Shown: piece by piece, positions 1 to 11,258 of the stretch
Layout: each line of letters opens with the position of its first letter
How positions within the stretch are numbered: the stretch's first letter is position 1
NCBI GenBank assembly: GCA_038501625.1
Contig: JAZAYU010000914.1
Location: forward strand, 1 to 64,000
Source of the DNA: Corbicula japonica
Taxonomy: Eukaryota > Mollusca > Bivalvia > Venerida > Cyrenidae
Length of the DNA stretch: 64,000 nucleotides
Reading direction: 5' to 3'
Notes under the pieces: generated by a model
What the model saw: the letters and a program-made list of their open reading frames with translations, nothing else
What the model was told of the DNA's origin: nothing
Databases searched by the model: none
Translations under genes and position numbers: made by a program

Positions 1-109
1 GTGACGGATTGTTATTACTATCATTCATTGAACATTCCAGGTTGAAAGATACGTCTGTTTCATCGAAAAATGATGATTCTTCAACGAATGAAACCTCTGA
101 AGCGTCCAT
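1..109 (-). CDS. Possible first coding exon of an unidentified gene, cut by the left edge
   Basis: Reading the minus strand from an ATG at 109-107, 36 codons stay open to the window edge. The peptide starts MDASEVSFVEESSFFDETDV and is rich in acidic residues, Ser and Phe, with several Asn near the end. I do not recognise it, and no domain is visible. An acidic, Ser-rich N-terminus is common in regulatory proteins, but that is not evidence of function. The open frame is too short to be significant alone. The even codon composition and a start codon followed by GAC GCT are what make it worth listing. It could be chance. Confidence 0.35.
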   Translation of the reverse strand, partial: MDASEVSFVEESSFFDETDVSFNLECSMNDSNNNPS

Positions 110-649
110 GTTTAATGGCAGCAAACCGTGACCCTATCGACACAAATACGTGACATTAGATTCACTATCGTCACAAAAACAGTGACAATTAATAACAAAT
201 AGCAGACTGAACTAAACAAGTTTAGATCTTTACATATATTTACTAAACAATTCAATAATGTGTCTAAATTTAATAAATACTTGCATATCTAAATGGCAAT
301 AACTTAAGACAATGACTTTAGTTGCACAGTTTACCTTTTTTCATATTTGTTGAACATATTTAACAAGTAAATAGTTGATTATTTATTATTGTTTGCTTTA
401 AGAGCACACATCCTTAGTTATATCTTAATAACAAAGTATGTATTGAATAAATAACTTACCAGCTAAACAGAGATTCAAATTTCTTGAAGGTATACTGTAA
501 AAATATTTACTACCAGCTAATTTTTTTCAGTTTAAACATGTTGACATCCACAATTCGCAGAAATAAACAGTGACTGTATAGACAGGCTTCAGTGACAAAA
601 ACTCAACAGGCATCTTTCTATCGTGTGACCGAGTTGGACCCCCGGGCAC
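110..649. other. AT-rich stretch with no recognised gene
   Basis: If the exon at 1-109 is real, this holds its 5' UTR and promoter. Several GTGAC/GTCAC half-sites lie at 128-190. No coding frame or repeat was recognised otherwise. Confidence 0.3.
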
Positions 650-920
650 ACACAAGTTTCGCTTACACCTCTGTCAACGCCGGGAAAAGTAGTTCTCATA
701 CACGTGATATTCTATCGTCACATGACGCAAAATAGTTCCCCGAAAATTTGGGTTAAAATATATCTTAAACATTGTTCTAAAAAAATAAAAATACCCATTT
801 TCATTTTAAGTAAAATATACAGAGATCAAAATAATCTCACGAGCATTTTATTCATTATTTATATTTTGTACAAGAATCTTGTACATCGGGCGTTGACAGA
901 GGTGTAAGCGAAACTTGTGT
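650..920. mobile_element. Foldback element with perfect 32-bp terminal inverted repeats
   Basis: The arm at 650-681 (ACACAAGTTTCGCTTACACC and on to AACGCC) is the exact reverse complement of 889-920. The 207-bp centre is AT-rich and has no coding frame of interest. The arms are perfectly conserved, so the element is either young or under conversion. The size fits a non-autonomous TIR element (MITE). No target duplication was identified. Confidence 0.6.
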
Positions 921-2811
921 AGCACGCCCTCTGGTGAGAGAATGATGTAGCTGACTCACCAGGGGCGCGTGAATCGGAATTCCAGTTATTTTTATCTTGG
1001 CATTCCCTCACTGTTTCACCTAACGAGTTTGAAAAACGCGACGAAACCCAATTATTTTTCTGGACGAATGATGGGTCATAATATATTATTACTATGTAAC
1101 TATTACTTGATTATCTTTACTATTGTACAATTAGGCCGGCTGAAGGGGAATTTTGGCCCGGCTTTAAATAGAGGTTTATAGCCAATGCTGAGAACCATGT
1201 GGCCCGGCTTTATATATAGATCGTTGAGTAATGAACGGGAACCATGTTGTATGTACGTTAAGTTCAAGGTCAAGCTATTTATAATTGAGTATATGTATAT
1301 ATAGATTATATAAATAGATCGATGAGTCGGTGTTTTCTTTTAATTATGCGAATTGAAAGTTTATTGTTGTAAGCAGTTATAGAAAGAGTTTACATGTAGT
1401 AAGAGACATTGTTCAGATAGTTATTCTTGGATGATATTGAAGTTTGTGTTCTGTTTACGAATATTGGCAATCCTATGACTTGATTTTTGGCGCGTGAATG
1501 TGACCTATATATGATGGTTCTTTGTTTACAAATGTTTCTGAAGTTGAAATTGACGGTTCTACAGTTGGTTTCTGTTTTACAAGAAGGCGATTTCGTGTCT
1601 ATAAAGTAAATAATGATTGTATAACCATTTTTGTAGGTCTTTTTCTGTTGTTCAGAATAATTGTGACTCATCCCCCATCCCCCAGCCCCCCCTCCCCCCC
1701 CCCCCCCCCCCCCCCCCTGGTTTACGGGATCAAGATGCTGAATATAGAAAGTTAGTATAGATTTTTCATTCTGAAAGTACCAAAGGAATTGCCATGTACG
1801 TGGTAGGACAATTTTGAAAGATACTCTTGAATTTAAATAGAGCAAATTCATTGTAATGTGGTTAGTGCTATGATAATGTTTAACTTCAAGGTAACTCCTT
1901 CATGAAAATTAAATGTTGGCGTAACTGTCCACAAAGTGCAAGGTCTAACATTATCTTCTGCTGCTGCTGATATCGGGAAAACGATATAACAAGACGGAAT
2001 GGCTTACATAGCTCTCAGTAGCGTATCTACTTACGAAAATCTACAATGACAATAATGAAAAATCAGTTACATTTATGAAATTTTGAGTGCTCTTAACGAT
2101 CCACTACTCTTCTCCTTGTTCGACCATCGATTTAAAAAGAAATGTATCAAGTAAACAAAATTAACATTCATTTGTACAAAAATGTTGCAAAGAGGAGTGT
2201 AGTAAATCTTTAAATGTGAGTAATTATTTTGTATCCTAAATTGAATACATATCAACACATATAGTTCTGTAAATTCTTCATCATAATTCATGTTACTACA
2301 ACAACCATCTCTTCCACTATTTTCTAGCTAGTTTTCATTGTATTTAAAAGGAAAACTTTTCAATTCTTTTGTTTTCAAATCATTCACTACATTTACAGCA
2401 AACAAATTTCATCACAAATCCCATTCCATACCAATTCCGATATACTTCATTTCAAACTGCACTCCTTGTATACAACGCGTTCCACAACTACATGTTAATA
2501 TACAAGCACTTCCTTCAACGTTCAATACCCTTTGCCAATAAAAGACTACAATATAGTAGCATTTTAAAATTCTTTCTTTGTTTAAAAACAATCCATCACC
2601 TGCATGAACTCTTACACCCAACATCTAACTTCTTTTAAATGTCGTCCACATATAACACATCTGTGTTATACTTTTCTTGTTTATGTATATAGTCATTTAA
2701 AAAGATCGCAAAATGAACAGATAATAGTTTATTTTTCACTACACGTTAAAAGTAAGATCTCTTTATTTTAGCGACTTTTGTGAAGAGGCAGCTTTAAATA
2801 GCGACATAATA
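921..2811. other. Non-genic stretch
   Basis: No exon could be supported. At 1157-1247 an imperfect duplication carries GCCCGGCTTTA followed by GAACCATGT. A long C homopolymer lies at 1694-1717. The open frames overlapping the C-tract code only for poly-Gly or poly-Pro and are artefacts of it. Confidence 0.4.
1694..1717 (+). repeat. Poly-C homopolymer of 24 bases
   Basis: A run of 24 C follows a C-rich lead-in from about 1673. Its length will vary between reads and individuals. On the minus strand it is a G-run able to form G-quadruplex. Confidence 0.9.
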
Positions 2812-3946
2812 CAGGGGCGTAGGCAACTTTTGGATATTGGGGCGGCGAATTTTTTTTTTAAGATTTAAAAAGTGAAAGATTAAAACTAGAGGTGCACAAA
2901 CTATTATTTGGTTTGACAATCAAATTAAAAATAAATTGTTTGTTCTTACATTTCGAATATCAATGAATAATTAAAAAATAACAAAATAATGGTATGAACA
3001 GATCGTAGCTGACATGATCTGTAAAGAAACGAAGCCAACATACACATATAATGTTATTGTGGCGCAGAAAGAGGTGACCAAGACTTGCTGCAAATAAAGA
3101 ATCAAAGCTGGTCGTCTGCGTCAGTGTCTGATTTCAGAATATTTGATAGTTCATTATTTAAAGTTTAAGCACAGCTCTCACAGTGATCTTTTAGAAATGC
3201 AACATTCGTTGGTTGATCAGGGTCTTAGATTAAAAGACCCTGGGTTGATTAGGAACGTCCATATCTGATCACATGTAATTATGGATTTAGAAAAATGTTT
3301 CTAATTTTTATGATAAATAAAGTACTTGACGTAAAGATTGAACACACAATAAAGATAACGTTGTGTGTATTTCCATTTATGTATCGTCGCTACCGGAAGC
3401 CCATATGAGCGAAGCCTAGTGTTAGTTATTTTAGGTTTTGGAGGATAGTGCAAGATTCAGAAGATCGTCTCTGGTTATTTCATGTGCCCGTTGTAAAGCA
3501 CCATTACACTGGACTTCGGTTTTAAGTCCCATCCCAACGACTAATAGTTATTTTAGTTGGAGTAGCAGGGGATCAAACCGGCGATCCCTGGAATCAAACC
3601 AAACGCGCGAACTACTGCGCTAATGAACCGCTTTTAAAGATAACATGTTACCAATCATCATTTTAATTGACATTCGATAAATACAATAAACAAAATCGAA
3701 TTCGTATTTCCCATACAGCGTCCTTGTGCAATCAAAACACAATAACAAAAAGTGCTATTAACACCCTGCGGTCATTTGCAGTCGTTAATCCCCTGTCCCG
3801 CGCAGCAAATTGATGCCTGTCATCAGCGAAGCCTTAACGTGAGGCGACACAAAAATGTGGAGCGACTAGACTAAAATATAACGGCTGCTAGTCGAAATAT
3901 TGGGGCGGCGGCCGCCGCCCCTGCCGCCCCATTGACTACGCCTATG
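2812..3946. mobile_element. Non-autonomous DNA transposon with CAGGGGCGTA-type ends
   Basis: The left end reads CAGGGGCGTAGGCAA and continues to ATTGGGGCGGCG. The right end, on the other strand, reads CATAGGCGTAGTCAA followed by GGGGCGGC. Both ends are flanked by TAATA (807-811 within kb 2, and 3947-3951), a plausible 5-bp target duplication. The inside has no transposase frame, so the element would depend on a relative. A tRNA-derived SINE lies inside it (3436-3631). The GC-rich block at 3898-3930 is a strong local palindrome (GGGGCGGCGGCCGCCGCCCC). Confidence 0.55.
3436..3631 (-). mobile_element. tRNA-derived SINE
   Basis: On the minus strand the head from 3631 reads GCGGTTCATTAGCGCAGTAG. 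It contains a box A-like TTAGCGCAGTAGT, then a box B-like GGTTTGATCCC about 45 bases later, at the spacing of an RNA polymerase III internal promoter. The tRNA-like part is followed by a unique body containing GACTTAAAACCGAAGTCC and GGTGCTTTACAACGGGCAC, resembling conserved central parts of mollusc SINEs. It is not a working tRNA: the arms do not pair well and box B carries T for C. The 3' border is approximate. Confidence 0.6.
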
Positions 3947-4147
3947 TAATAACACATGACTTAATAGTTGCGATTGTGCATTACCGATGGTGCTCCTCTC
4001 AGTGCATGGATATTTACCCAGCAATATTATGCATAATGACGACACCGGTGTATTGTGAATAGGTACGATTATTTTCATGTATAACGTAATACAGTAATAA
4101 GGACGTTTAAAGTAATATTTCCTTACAGGGACGATGGCTAGATATAG

Positions 4148-4315
4148 TCACTTAAATTTAATAAAGTACCTATGCCTGGTCAAAGCATCTTTGGTCAGAA
4201 ATGCTTTCTGACAACAATAATACCGGCCAAGGCCTGCATGCCTTCTCTCATGTAACGTCAATCCCCATTTGCTTCTTAGCTCCTTCCCACAGGTTTCACA
4301 AACAAACGTCATGTT
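4148..4315 (-). CDS. Terminal exon of a C2H2 zinc-finger protein, or an orphan fragment
   Basis: On the minus strand a pyrimidine-rich acceptor (CTTCCCTTTTCAG) precedes an open frame ending in TGA at 4148. It encodes one complete C2H2 finger: FVCETCGKELRSKWGLTLHE, then two His at the right spacing (HERRH). A second finger is degenerate, with adjacent Cys (YYCCQKAF) where C-x2-C is expected, then ALTRHRY. Zinc fingers of this type bind DNA in the nucleus. No upstream exons were found nearby, so it could be the last exon of a gene with distant exons, or a decayed copy. The broken second finger favours the latter or a relaxed tail. Confidence 0.45.
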   Translation of the reverse strand, partial: NMTFVCETCGKELRSKWGLTLHERRHAGLGRYYCCQKAFLTKDALTRHRYFIKFK

Positions 4316-4386
4316 CTGAAAAGGGAAGCACAACAGTTTTTCTTATTTGCGAAAACTGCTAACTATGTATAAAATTGACTAAAACA

Positions 4387-4638
4387 TCAACCGCCGTTTG
4401 CAGTGATTCCAAACGTCCAACCGACGTTTGCATATTTCAGATGGTCAACCGACGTTTGCAAAATCACCAATGCCAGGAATAAGCTTAAGTTATGCCAATA
4501 ATGACCTTTGTAATGGAACCACACATAAGTAAATACATTGAAAAGGTTTTAAAAAGGATATAGCTTGTATTATTTTGCGTCTGTATACGTTTCCAGTGAA
4601 AATCATCGCTAAAAAAGTAAAACCAACCGGCGTTTGCT
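4387..4638. repeat. Four dispersed copies of a 15-bp motif, CAACCGACGTTTGCA
   Basis: Copies lie at 4387-4402 (one mismatch), 4417-4432, 4446-4460 and 4624-4638 (CAACCGGCGTTTGCT). A further relative is at 6712 (AATCGGCGTTTGCAT). Spacing is irregular (about 30, 29 and 178 bp), so this is not a simple tandem array. Confidence 0.6.
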
Positions 4639-4671
4639 TTGTGAAAAACACATTTGTGTCGAAGTGTTCTA

Positions 4672-6560
4672 AACAAGAGCTGTCAGAGGAGACAGCATGC
4701 TCGACTATTCGAATCATTTGAAACAAATGCAATTTGAAGATTAAAACAATAACAAAAATGGCCATACATTCATGTGCAATCAGGAAAAATATTAACAAGT
4801 GAATGGTACGGGAGAAATTCTTTTCAAATAACAGAAATAATTCCTAAATGTACCATAAATATTAAACTGAATAGGGGAATAACTATGAAATATTTCTGAA
4901 TTTGTTAGAAAACTTGTTAGTAATTTTTTATTAGAGACATTTACTTTAGTCAAATATCAATCACTTCAGTAATGTTACAGAAAAAGAACTGAAATGAAAA
5001 TATAATGGTAGTTTGAAGTTGATACCTTAAGTATTTGCAAAGTTATCGATGAAGTGCACTTAAGTGAAAATATAAGTGAAACTAGAAATGTGTCCATAGG
5101 ACACGGATGCCCCGCTATGCATCATTTTCAGACACTCAAGTGCAATGATGGGAATAATAAGCGATACACTGCCCTTTCATGGTGAACATTTGTGTTAAGT
5201 TTTTTTGAAATCCCTCCATTTATAATGAAGTTACAGCCTGGACAAGAAAATTCTATTTTTAGTAACAGTGACCTTGACCTTGGACCTTCAGGCTTGGGTA
5301 TTGTGCAGACACACTGCCTTATCATGAACATTTGTGCAAAGTTATTTTGAAATCCCTCCATTTATAACAAAGTAACAGCCAGGACAATATAATTCTATTT
5401 TTAGTAACAGTGACCTTGACCTTTGACCTACAGGCATGGGCATGGTACATGACACACCGCCCCGTCATGGTGAACATTTGTGTCAAGTTATTTTGAAATC
5501 CTTCCATTCATAACAAAGTTACAGCCTGGACAAGAAAATTCTATTTTTAGTAACAGTGACCTTGACCTTGGATCTACAGGCATGGGTATTGTGCGGACAC
5601 ATCGCCTTGTCATGGTGAACATTTGTGCCAAGATATTTTGAAATCCCTCCATTCATAACAAAGTAACAGCCTAGACAAGAAAATTCTATTTTTAGTAACA
5701 GTGATCTTGACCATTGACCTACAGGCTTGGGCATGTACGTGACACACCACCGTCTTGATATGGTGAACAATTATACCAAGTTATTTAAAAACCCAATGAG
5801 AAATAACAAAGTTACAGAGCGGACACGATTTTGCAAGAAAATTCTATTTTTAGTAACAGTGACCTTGACCTTGGACCTACAGGCATGGGTATTGTACGTG
5901 ACACACCGCCTTGTCATGGTGAACATTTGTGCCAAGTTATTTTGAAATCCCTCCATTCATAATGAAGTTAAGGGCCGACTGTATATTTTGCTTAACACTA
6001 AATGTAAGTAAAAAAGGGGCATAATTTGAAAAATATTGGAAGCAGGGTTATGGGTCTTGTTGGTTATAATGTAGATTTTGGTGGTGAAAATATATTTCAA
6101 GTTTCAAGACAATATCTCAAGTAGTTTTAAAGTTATGGGCAAAATGCATATTTTGCTTAACACAAAATATAAAAAAGGGGCATAACTTGAAATATATTGA
6201 CAGCAGAGTTATGGGTCTTGTTTGTAATGATGTAGAATTTGATGGTGAATGTATAATCCAAGTTTCAAGTTGATATGTCAAGTAGTTTATAAGTTATGGA
6301 CCAAAGTGCATATTTTTCTTAACGCAAAATTTAAGTGAAAAAGGGGCATAACTTGAAAAATATTTGTAGCAGAGTTATGGGTCTTGTTGGTAATGATGTA
6401 GAATTTGATGGTGAATATATATTCCAAGTTTCAAGTTGATATCATAAGTAGTTTTTAAGTTATGGACCAAAGTGCATATTTTGTTTAACGGACGCCGACA
6501 CCGACGCCGACACCGGGGCGAGTAGGATAGCTCCCCTATTCTTCGAATAGTCGAGCTAAA
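4672..6560. mobile_element. Helitron/HINE-like element with tandem core repeats
   Basis: The left end reads ACAAGAGCTGTCAGAGGAG then GCTCGACTATTCGAA. The right end carries the inverse, TTCGAATAGTCGAGC, just before the border, preceded by a short hairpin (CTATTC TTC GAATAG). The inside holds two tandem cores. The first (about 5120-5965) is a roughly 150-bp unit with GTGACCTTGACCTTGGACCT and AAATCCCTCCATTCATAA. The second (about 5970-6480) is a roughly 170-bp unit with AAGTTATGGGTCTTGTTGG-type blocks. Subterminal inverted repeats, a 3' hairpin and tandem cores match the layout reported for non-autonomous Helentrons and the bivalve pearl elements. That assignment is an inference. A relative lies at 32013-33850. 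No coding capacity. Confidence 0.65.
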
Positions 6561-9056
6561 AACCATAAAAGTCTTGCAAATACTACCTACATGAAATAAA
6601 AGCTTATTTTACGCCGGGTACTTTGGTCTAGGCCGTAAATTTGTGCTTGCAGTAGAAAAAAAGATATCAGCAAAATATTACCTTGTTTCGGGTTGGTATT
6701 TGTCAAAACAGTAAATCGGCGTTTGCATTTGTGGTCACGTGACCAAACTTGTTCATCCACGGTGAAAAAGAAGAAGAGGGTTTACATATTCAAGATGCTT
6801 AAAACATCAAAAATGTCAGGATGAGGAAAAGTTAAGCAGTCTTAAGTACAGATATATTATATAAATTCTAAAAAAGAACAAGTTCTGTTTGTCCACTGCA
6901 ATAAAATAAAACTCCCAGAACAGAATTCCGTCATACAAATTCCGTCATTTAAGTCTGCGTTTAAATCTAATCTTAATTCTTCACTTCAATTAACATAATT
7001 GCAAAGAGGTAAATATTTAAATTCAAGTTGCAAAGTGTGTAGTCAAAGAAATAAAGCACAATCTCAGAAAAAATCACACTTCATCAAACGTAGATCAGGG
7101 CTGACCTTAAAGAAAATTCCACAATTAAACGGACTTAAACACAATTAAATGGACTGATCAGCGCATATTTGAATTTATAATGTAGCTAGCAGGTTCGGGA
7201 TTATGAAGGGAAATGCGGTGTTGGTTTAAAATAAAAATTTAAAACAACAGCGACAGTGTTTAAATTCCTCAGTACTTAAAACCTTATTTGACTGATTTTT
7301 AAAACATGTGCTGTTAGCAGTTATCTGGAGACCAGTTAATTTTATTTAAAATTGCAACAATATTATTTTGTTCTAATGATCATTATTGTCTTACTACAAG
7401 AGTGATACATTTCTTTAGCGAATCGTGTACAATCTCACATTTTAAGCGCCAAGGGCTTATGTAGAACAAGAGCAAGACAAGTAAGACAATGTCCCCTATT
7501 ACTTATCCAAGACTGGCGCTCTTTTTTAAACAGGAATTTATACTGATCAAAGAACCGTAGAGGGTTTATAGTTAACAATTATAACAATCGCACTAAAGTC
7601 AGATCTAACAAACTAGCGGTTTTCAGGAGATGATTTTAATCAGATTGCAATTATTATTTATAATTAGGGATTTCATTACAGAATAAAATAAGATTTTTAA
7701 TTGGCAAACGGAGATGGGCATTCTTTCTCAACTGTCGTTGTGGGATTTGGTTTTGCTTATGTTTGAATGAATATAATCTAAAATAACGTGCACATCAGGG
7801 CCCGTGATTATTATAAAACATTTTTCATGCTCAACTAATTTCTGTGTGCAAACTAATTGTCTAGAACATTAACAGCCTTCATGAATTAAAATATTTGTCC
7901 GTTCTTAAGATGTTACTGAGATCAGTTATCTCATATTTTTATTTTATTATTTGAGATAATTAAAGCAAATGAAGTCATCAAACTTTTGTGATAAATTGAG
8001 ATGAGCGTGAAAAATGTTTTATAATCAGGGGGCCTGAATTTCACAAGCACAGACAGACAGAATTTCAGGAAAACGGTATATAAGTATATTCTTCATTTAG
8101 CAACACTGATCAACTTTGTTAGACACTCATTTAAAAAGGTTGTTTGATATGTTTAAGGTCCAACATATATTTTATCTTGTTTAATACGTGTTAATATATT
8201 TTATGCCGCAGTAGTAAATTGCGACAAAAACAGACAACACATAACTTTAAAAACATACTTCAATAATATTTAATAAAATGTGTTTTTGAATTAAAAACAA
8301 ACTAAGTTCATTAAAATACAGATAGAACCTGCTTTATTGAGTGTACTCTACTGCACAATTACACATGATGGTCCACCTAACTTTAAAGTTTCATGATTAT
8401 GGCTCTCATACTTTTTAAGTAACACACGACACAATTTCAGGGTGACAGAAGGATGGACGGCCAAGGCCAAACCTATATGCCCACCCCCATTTTTCAGAGT
8501 GGGGGCATGAAAACCTTGTTCTGCTCCGTTCTACAAAGTACCAATTCCTCTAAGTAATAATTATTGGTTTGTAACATAACGGTTCAATAATAAATATGAG
8601 AATAAAAATTATTTGGAATTTGAAAGCTTCAATTCAGTATTTAGAACAATAATTTGAATGTGGATGCTTCAGCAGAAAAACAATCTAATTTGTTTAACTT
8701 TATTTATTCAAACAAGATGATTATTTGATGTCCCATTTAATTTTCCTAAAAAATGCCAAACTCAGTGTTGAGAAATTCAAACTGAAATATAAATATCTAA
8801 ATTGAATTTTTATTATTAAAGGAATTACTCATAATTATACATGAATATGAATGTTCAGCATTATTTCTATAAAACAGCTTCTTGTTGAAGATCAAATTTC
8901 TGTATTTGTCCACACACAGTCCAGCCCGCTAGAACTGGGGAAGTCACGTGTCCCGTCAACTGTCTATTTTAGTCTTGAAGCACTTTCTCTTGACGATCCC
9001 CCATTATTCACTCTGGTCTGTGTAGCACCAGACAGATTGTGAGCTTCATCTTACAT
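6561..9056. other. Non-genic stretch apart from one short TIR element
   Basis: AT-rich sequence with no supported exon. A TIR element lies at 7796-8036. A fragment around 8420-8515 (GGTGACAGAAGGATGGACGG to GTGGGGGCATGAAAAC) looks like the tail of a common invertebrate repeat. Confidence 0.35.
7796..8036. mobile_element. MITE with about 40-bp inverted repeats
   Basis: The left arm CAGGGCCCGTGATTAT continues to AAAACATTTTTCATGCTCA. It matches the right arm on the other strand: CAGGCCCCCTGATTAT, AAAACATTTTTCACGCTCA. The arms differ by a few substitutions and a 3-base insertion. The element is about 240 bp and non-coding. Confidence 0.6.
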
Positions 9057-9060
9057 CAGT

Positions 9061-9205
9061 GCCCAAGGTTATAAAGCTGAGCATGGAAACCAGTCTCAAA
9101 TCTCAAGCATCTGATTGGCTGAAATGGCGACCAGTCGCCATTTCAGCCAATCAGATGCTTGAGATTTGAGACTGGTTTCCAAACTCAGCTTTATAACCTT
9201 CAACC
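9061..9205. mobile_element. 145-bp foldback MITE (family B), copy 1
   Basis: This is an almost perfect hairpin: AACCAGTCTCAAATCTCAAG up to ATGGCGAC, then back through GTCGCCAT. The ends are GCCCAAGGTTATAAAG and CTTTATAACCTTCAACC. CAGT flanks both sides (9057-9060 and 9206-9209), read as a 4-bp target duplication. Each arm carries GCCAATCAG, a CCAAT-box core. No coding capacity. Confidence 0.8.
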
Positions 9206-9397
9206 CAGTTGTCTACATCTTCTCCACCTGCACATAGAACATACACAAGTTATTGTTAAGATTCTCTCTGGGATTTATTCATAGGTTAATTATGCAAACA
9301 TGATCAAAATGATAACTGATCATTACAAGGTAGTTACTTGAATGTATTTTTACAATTTAGTGTGTCTGATGTCAAATTCATTTATCTGGTAACATAT

Positions 9398-9639
9398 TTA
9401 ACCCTTTCCTGTACAGATACACCTTTATTGCTAGGGCGAACAGTTTAGATCCAGATCAGCCGGCACATCCGTGCCGTCTGATCAGGATCTAAACTGTTCG
9501 CTATTTGATCAATTAGGTTATTTAAGACCAAAATGCGACCAGTGCAGATCCTGATCAGACGGCACGGATGTGCCAGCTGATCTGGATCTACACTGGTCGC
9601 ACATGCGTAAAAAGGCGTATCTATACAGGAAAGGATTAA
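9398..9639. mobile_element. Double-hairpin MITE (family A), near-complete copy
   Basis: The ends are TTAACCCTTTCCTGTACAG and CTGTACAGGAAAGG-like on the opposite strand. Each half contains an imperfect palindrome, GATCCAGATCAGCCGGCACA then TCCGTGCCGTCTGATCAGGATC-type, so the element can fold as one long hairpin or as two. The centre is TTTTGATCAATTAGGTTATTT. Family A is the commonest repeat in the window. Confidence 0.8.
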
Positions 9640-9954
9640 ATGAGCTTTCTCATGTTTCTTATCTAGAATCACTGGTTGGGATGGCTGTGATTTATCAATG
9701 TAACTTCTCCCATGGATCTTTCTATCTTTAAAAGATTTTCAGTCAGAATCTATACTGTAATTATGGACATACTGATGTCTGAATAAGCATGTGGATTTTT
9801 TCATTAACCCTCAGAAAATGCTTGATCTCACAAAATGGCTCCTAAACAACTGGTTATAATAGATAGGTTGTGGAATAACTCTCTGTTACAACATGTATTA
9901 CTGTGTCATGCTTTAAAGAATGAATCTGTAAAACACTTCCTATGACTGAATCTT

Positions 9955-10368
9955 TTAACCCTTTACTTCACAGATATGGCTTTTATCACATAGGTGAACA
10001 GTGAATATCCAGTTTATCCGGCACATCCATGCCACCTGAGGATCTATAAGGTCTGCCTTTAGATTCATTAGTAATTTTCTGACCAAGAAGCAAACAGTAT
10101 AGATCCAGATCAGCTTGCATGGATGTGTGACAGATCTGGACCTACAATGTTCACGGTGACAGATCTGGACCTAAAATGTTCACAGTGACAGATCTGGACC
10201 TACAATGTTCACAGTGACAGATCTGGACCTACAATGTTCACAGTGACAGATCTGGACCTACAATGTTCACAGTGACAGATCTGGACCTACAATATTCACA
10301 GTGACAGATCTGGACCTACAATGTTCACCGTTGTGACAAAAGGCATATCCATTAAATGAAGGTTTAAG
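9955..10368. mobile_element. Family A MITE, right half expanded into a minisatellite
   Basis: It starts TTAACCCTTTACTTCACAG and follows family A through GATCCAGATCAGCTTGCATG. The segment CAGATCTGGACCTACAATG of the right arm is then repeated in tandem to 10328. Typical terminal sequence (AAAGGCATATCCATTAAATG) closes the element. Confidence 0.65.
10131..10328. repeat. 29-bp minisatellite grown from a MITE arm, about 7 copies
   Basis: The unit is CAGATCTGGACCTACAATG plus TTCACAGTGA, with few mismatches between copies (one CGGTGA, one CTAAAATG, one ATATTC). The unit is recognisably the outer arm of family A, so the array arose inside a transposon copy. Confidence 0.85.
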
Positions 10369-10872
10369 ACATTGACATTAAACCTGGCTTAGCTTAACAT
10401 TATCTGATGGATAAAACATTATCCAAACATAAAGTAGTGACATGTAATCCTGTATCAACAAGCCTTGCTGTTATGTTGCTTCTTCCTTAATTTTATATGA
10501 TTTTTTTCTGGAATAGCAAGAGTGTAGATCCTACTTCTGAGAGCACAGACAGGTGGGCATATTATGGTCTACAATTATCTCAAGAAATTCAAGAATACTT
10601 GTTTAAATGTATGTTATCATCATTATTATCATGTACTAGTTTTATTTAAATAAACAACCTTAACACAGCTCTCCTCCTAACTAAGTTTTCTCAGGTTGCC
10701 CATTTGGCTTAGCCATCTTCTGTTCAGCCCAACACATCCACTGTCTGGTGATGCATGAATTTCCTGTAAAAGGGAATGTCAAATGTTAACATACTACTCA
10801 TAATAATAGTTCAAGGCATATACTGCAAATGTAAGTTGCAGTGACTATTACCCTTAACTCTTCTGTTATGCC

Positions 10873-10985
10873 TTAACCCTTTCCTCCATATGTGCTGTCT
10901 GATCAGGATCTGCACTGGTTGCATTTTGGTCTGAAATGACCTAACAAATCAAAAAGCGAACAGTGCAGATCCTGATCAGATGGCA
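10873..10985. mobile_element. Family A MITE, half copy
   Basis: TTAACCCTTTCCTCCATATG is followed by TGCTGTCTGATCAGGATCTG and the centre AATGACCTAACAAATC. Sequence similarity ends after GATCCTGATCAGATGGCA. The outer part of both arms is missing. Confidence 0.6.
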
Positions 10986-11080
10986 AAGAAGTCTACAAGC
11001 CACACATCATGAATGTAATGGTTTCAACCCAGGGAGCTTGTTCAAAAAAAGATCAAAACACACTGTTTTCAATCTAAGTA

Positions 11081-11258
11081 CAGTAAAACCCCTCATTATG
11101 GACACTCAATATTACGGGCACCCCGGTATTATGGGCGATTTTTTTAAAGAACACAAATGTTCTCTTCTTCTTGATTTAAACCCACAATTATGGACAACCC
11201 GCTATTAAGGACACTTTACCTCAGTCCCTTAGGTGTCCGTTATAGAGGGGTTTCACTG
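11081..11258. mobile_element. Tc1/mariner-type MITE with TA target duplication
   Basis: The left end is TA|CAGTAAAACCCCTCATTATG. The right end on the other strand is TA|CAGTGAAACCCCTCTATAAC. TA flanks both sides (11079-11080 and 11259-11260), as mariner-family transposases produce. The inside repeats GGACAC/GGGCACC blocks and has no frame for a transposase. Confidence 0.7.

Noticed and set aside
1390..1851. 153-codon open frame with poly-Gly
   Set aside because: It is open only because of the C homopolymer. There is no domain or splice context.
3560..3631. tRNA gene on the minus strand
   Set aside because: Boxes A and B are present, but the stems do not pair and a SINE body follows.
5128..5956. 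Series of similar small minus-strand open frames (MEGFQNN...)
   Set aside because: They repeat with the roughly 150-bp core of the Helitron-like element and are not genes.
8851..9042. 63-codon plus-strand open frame
   Set aside because: No domain, no splice signals, AT-rich surroundings.
10678..10765. Possible minus-strand exon ending in a short frame RQWMCWAEQKMAKPNGQPEK
   Set aside because: Good acceptor (CCTTTTACAG), but no similarity and no way to link it to a gene. Kept only as a possible UTR exon.
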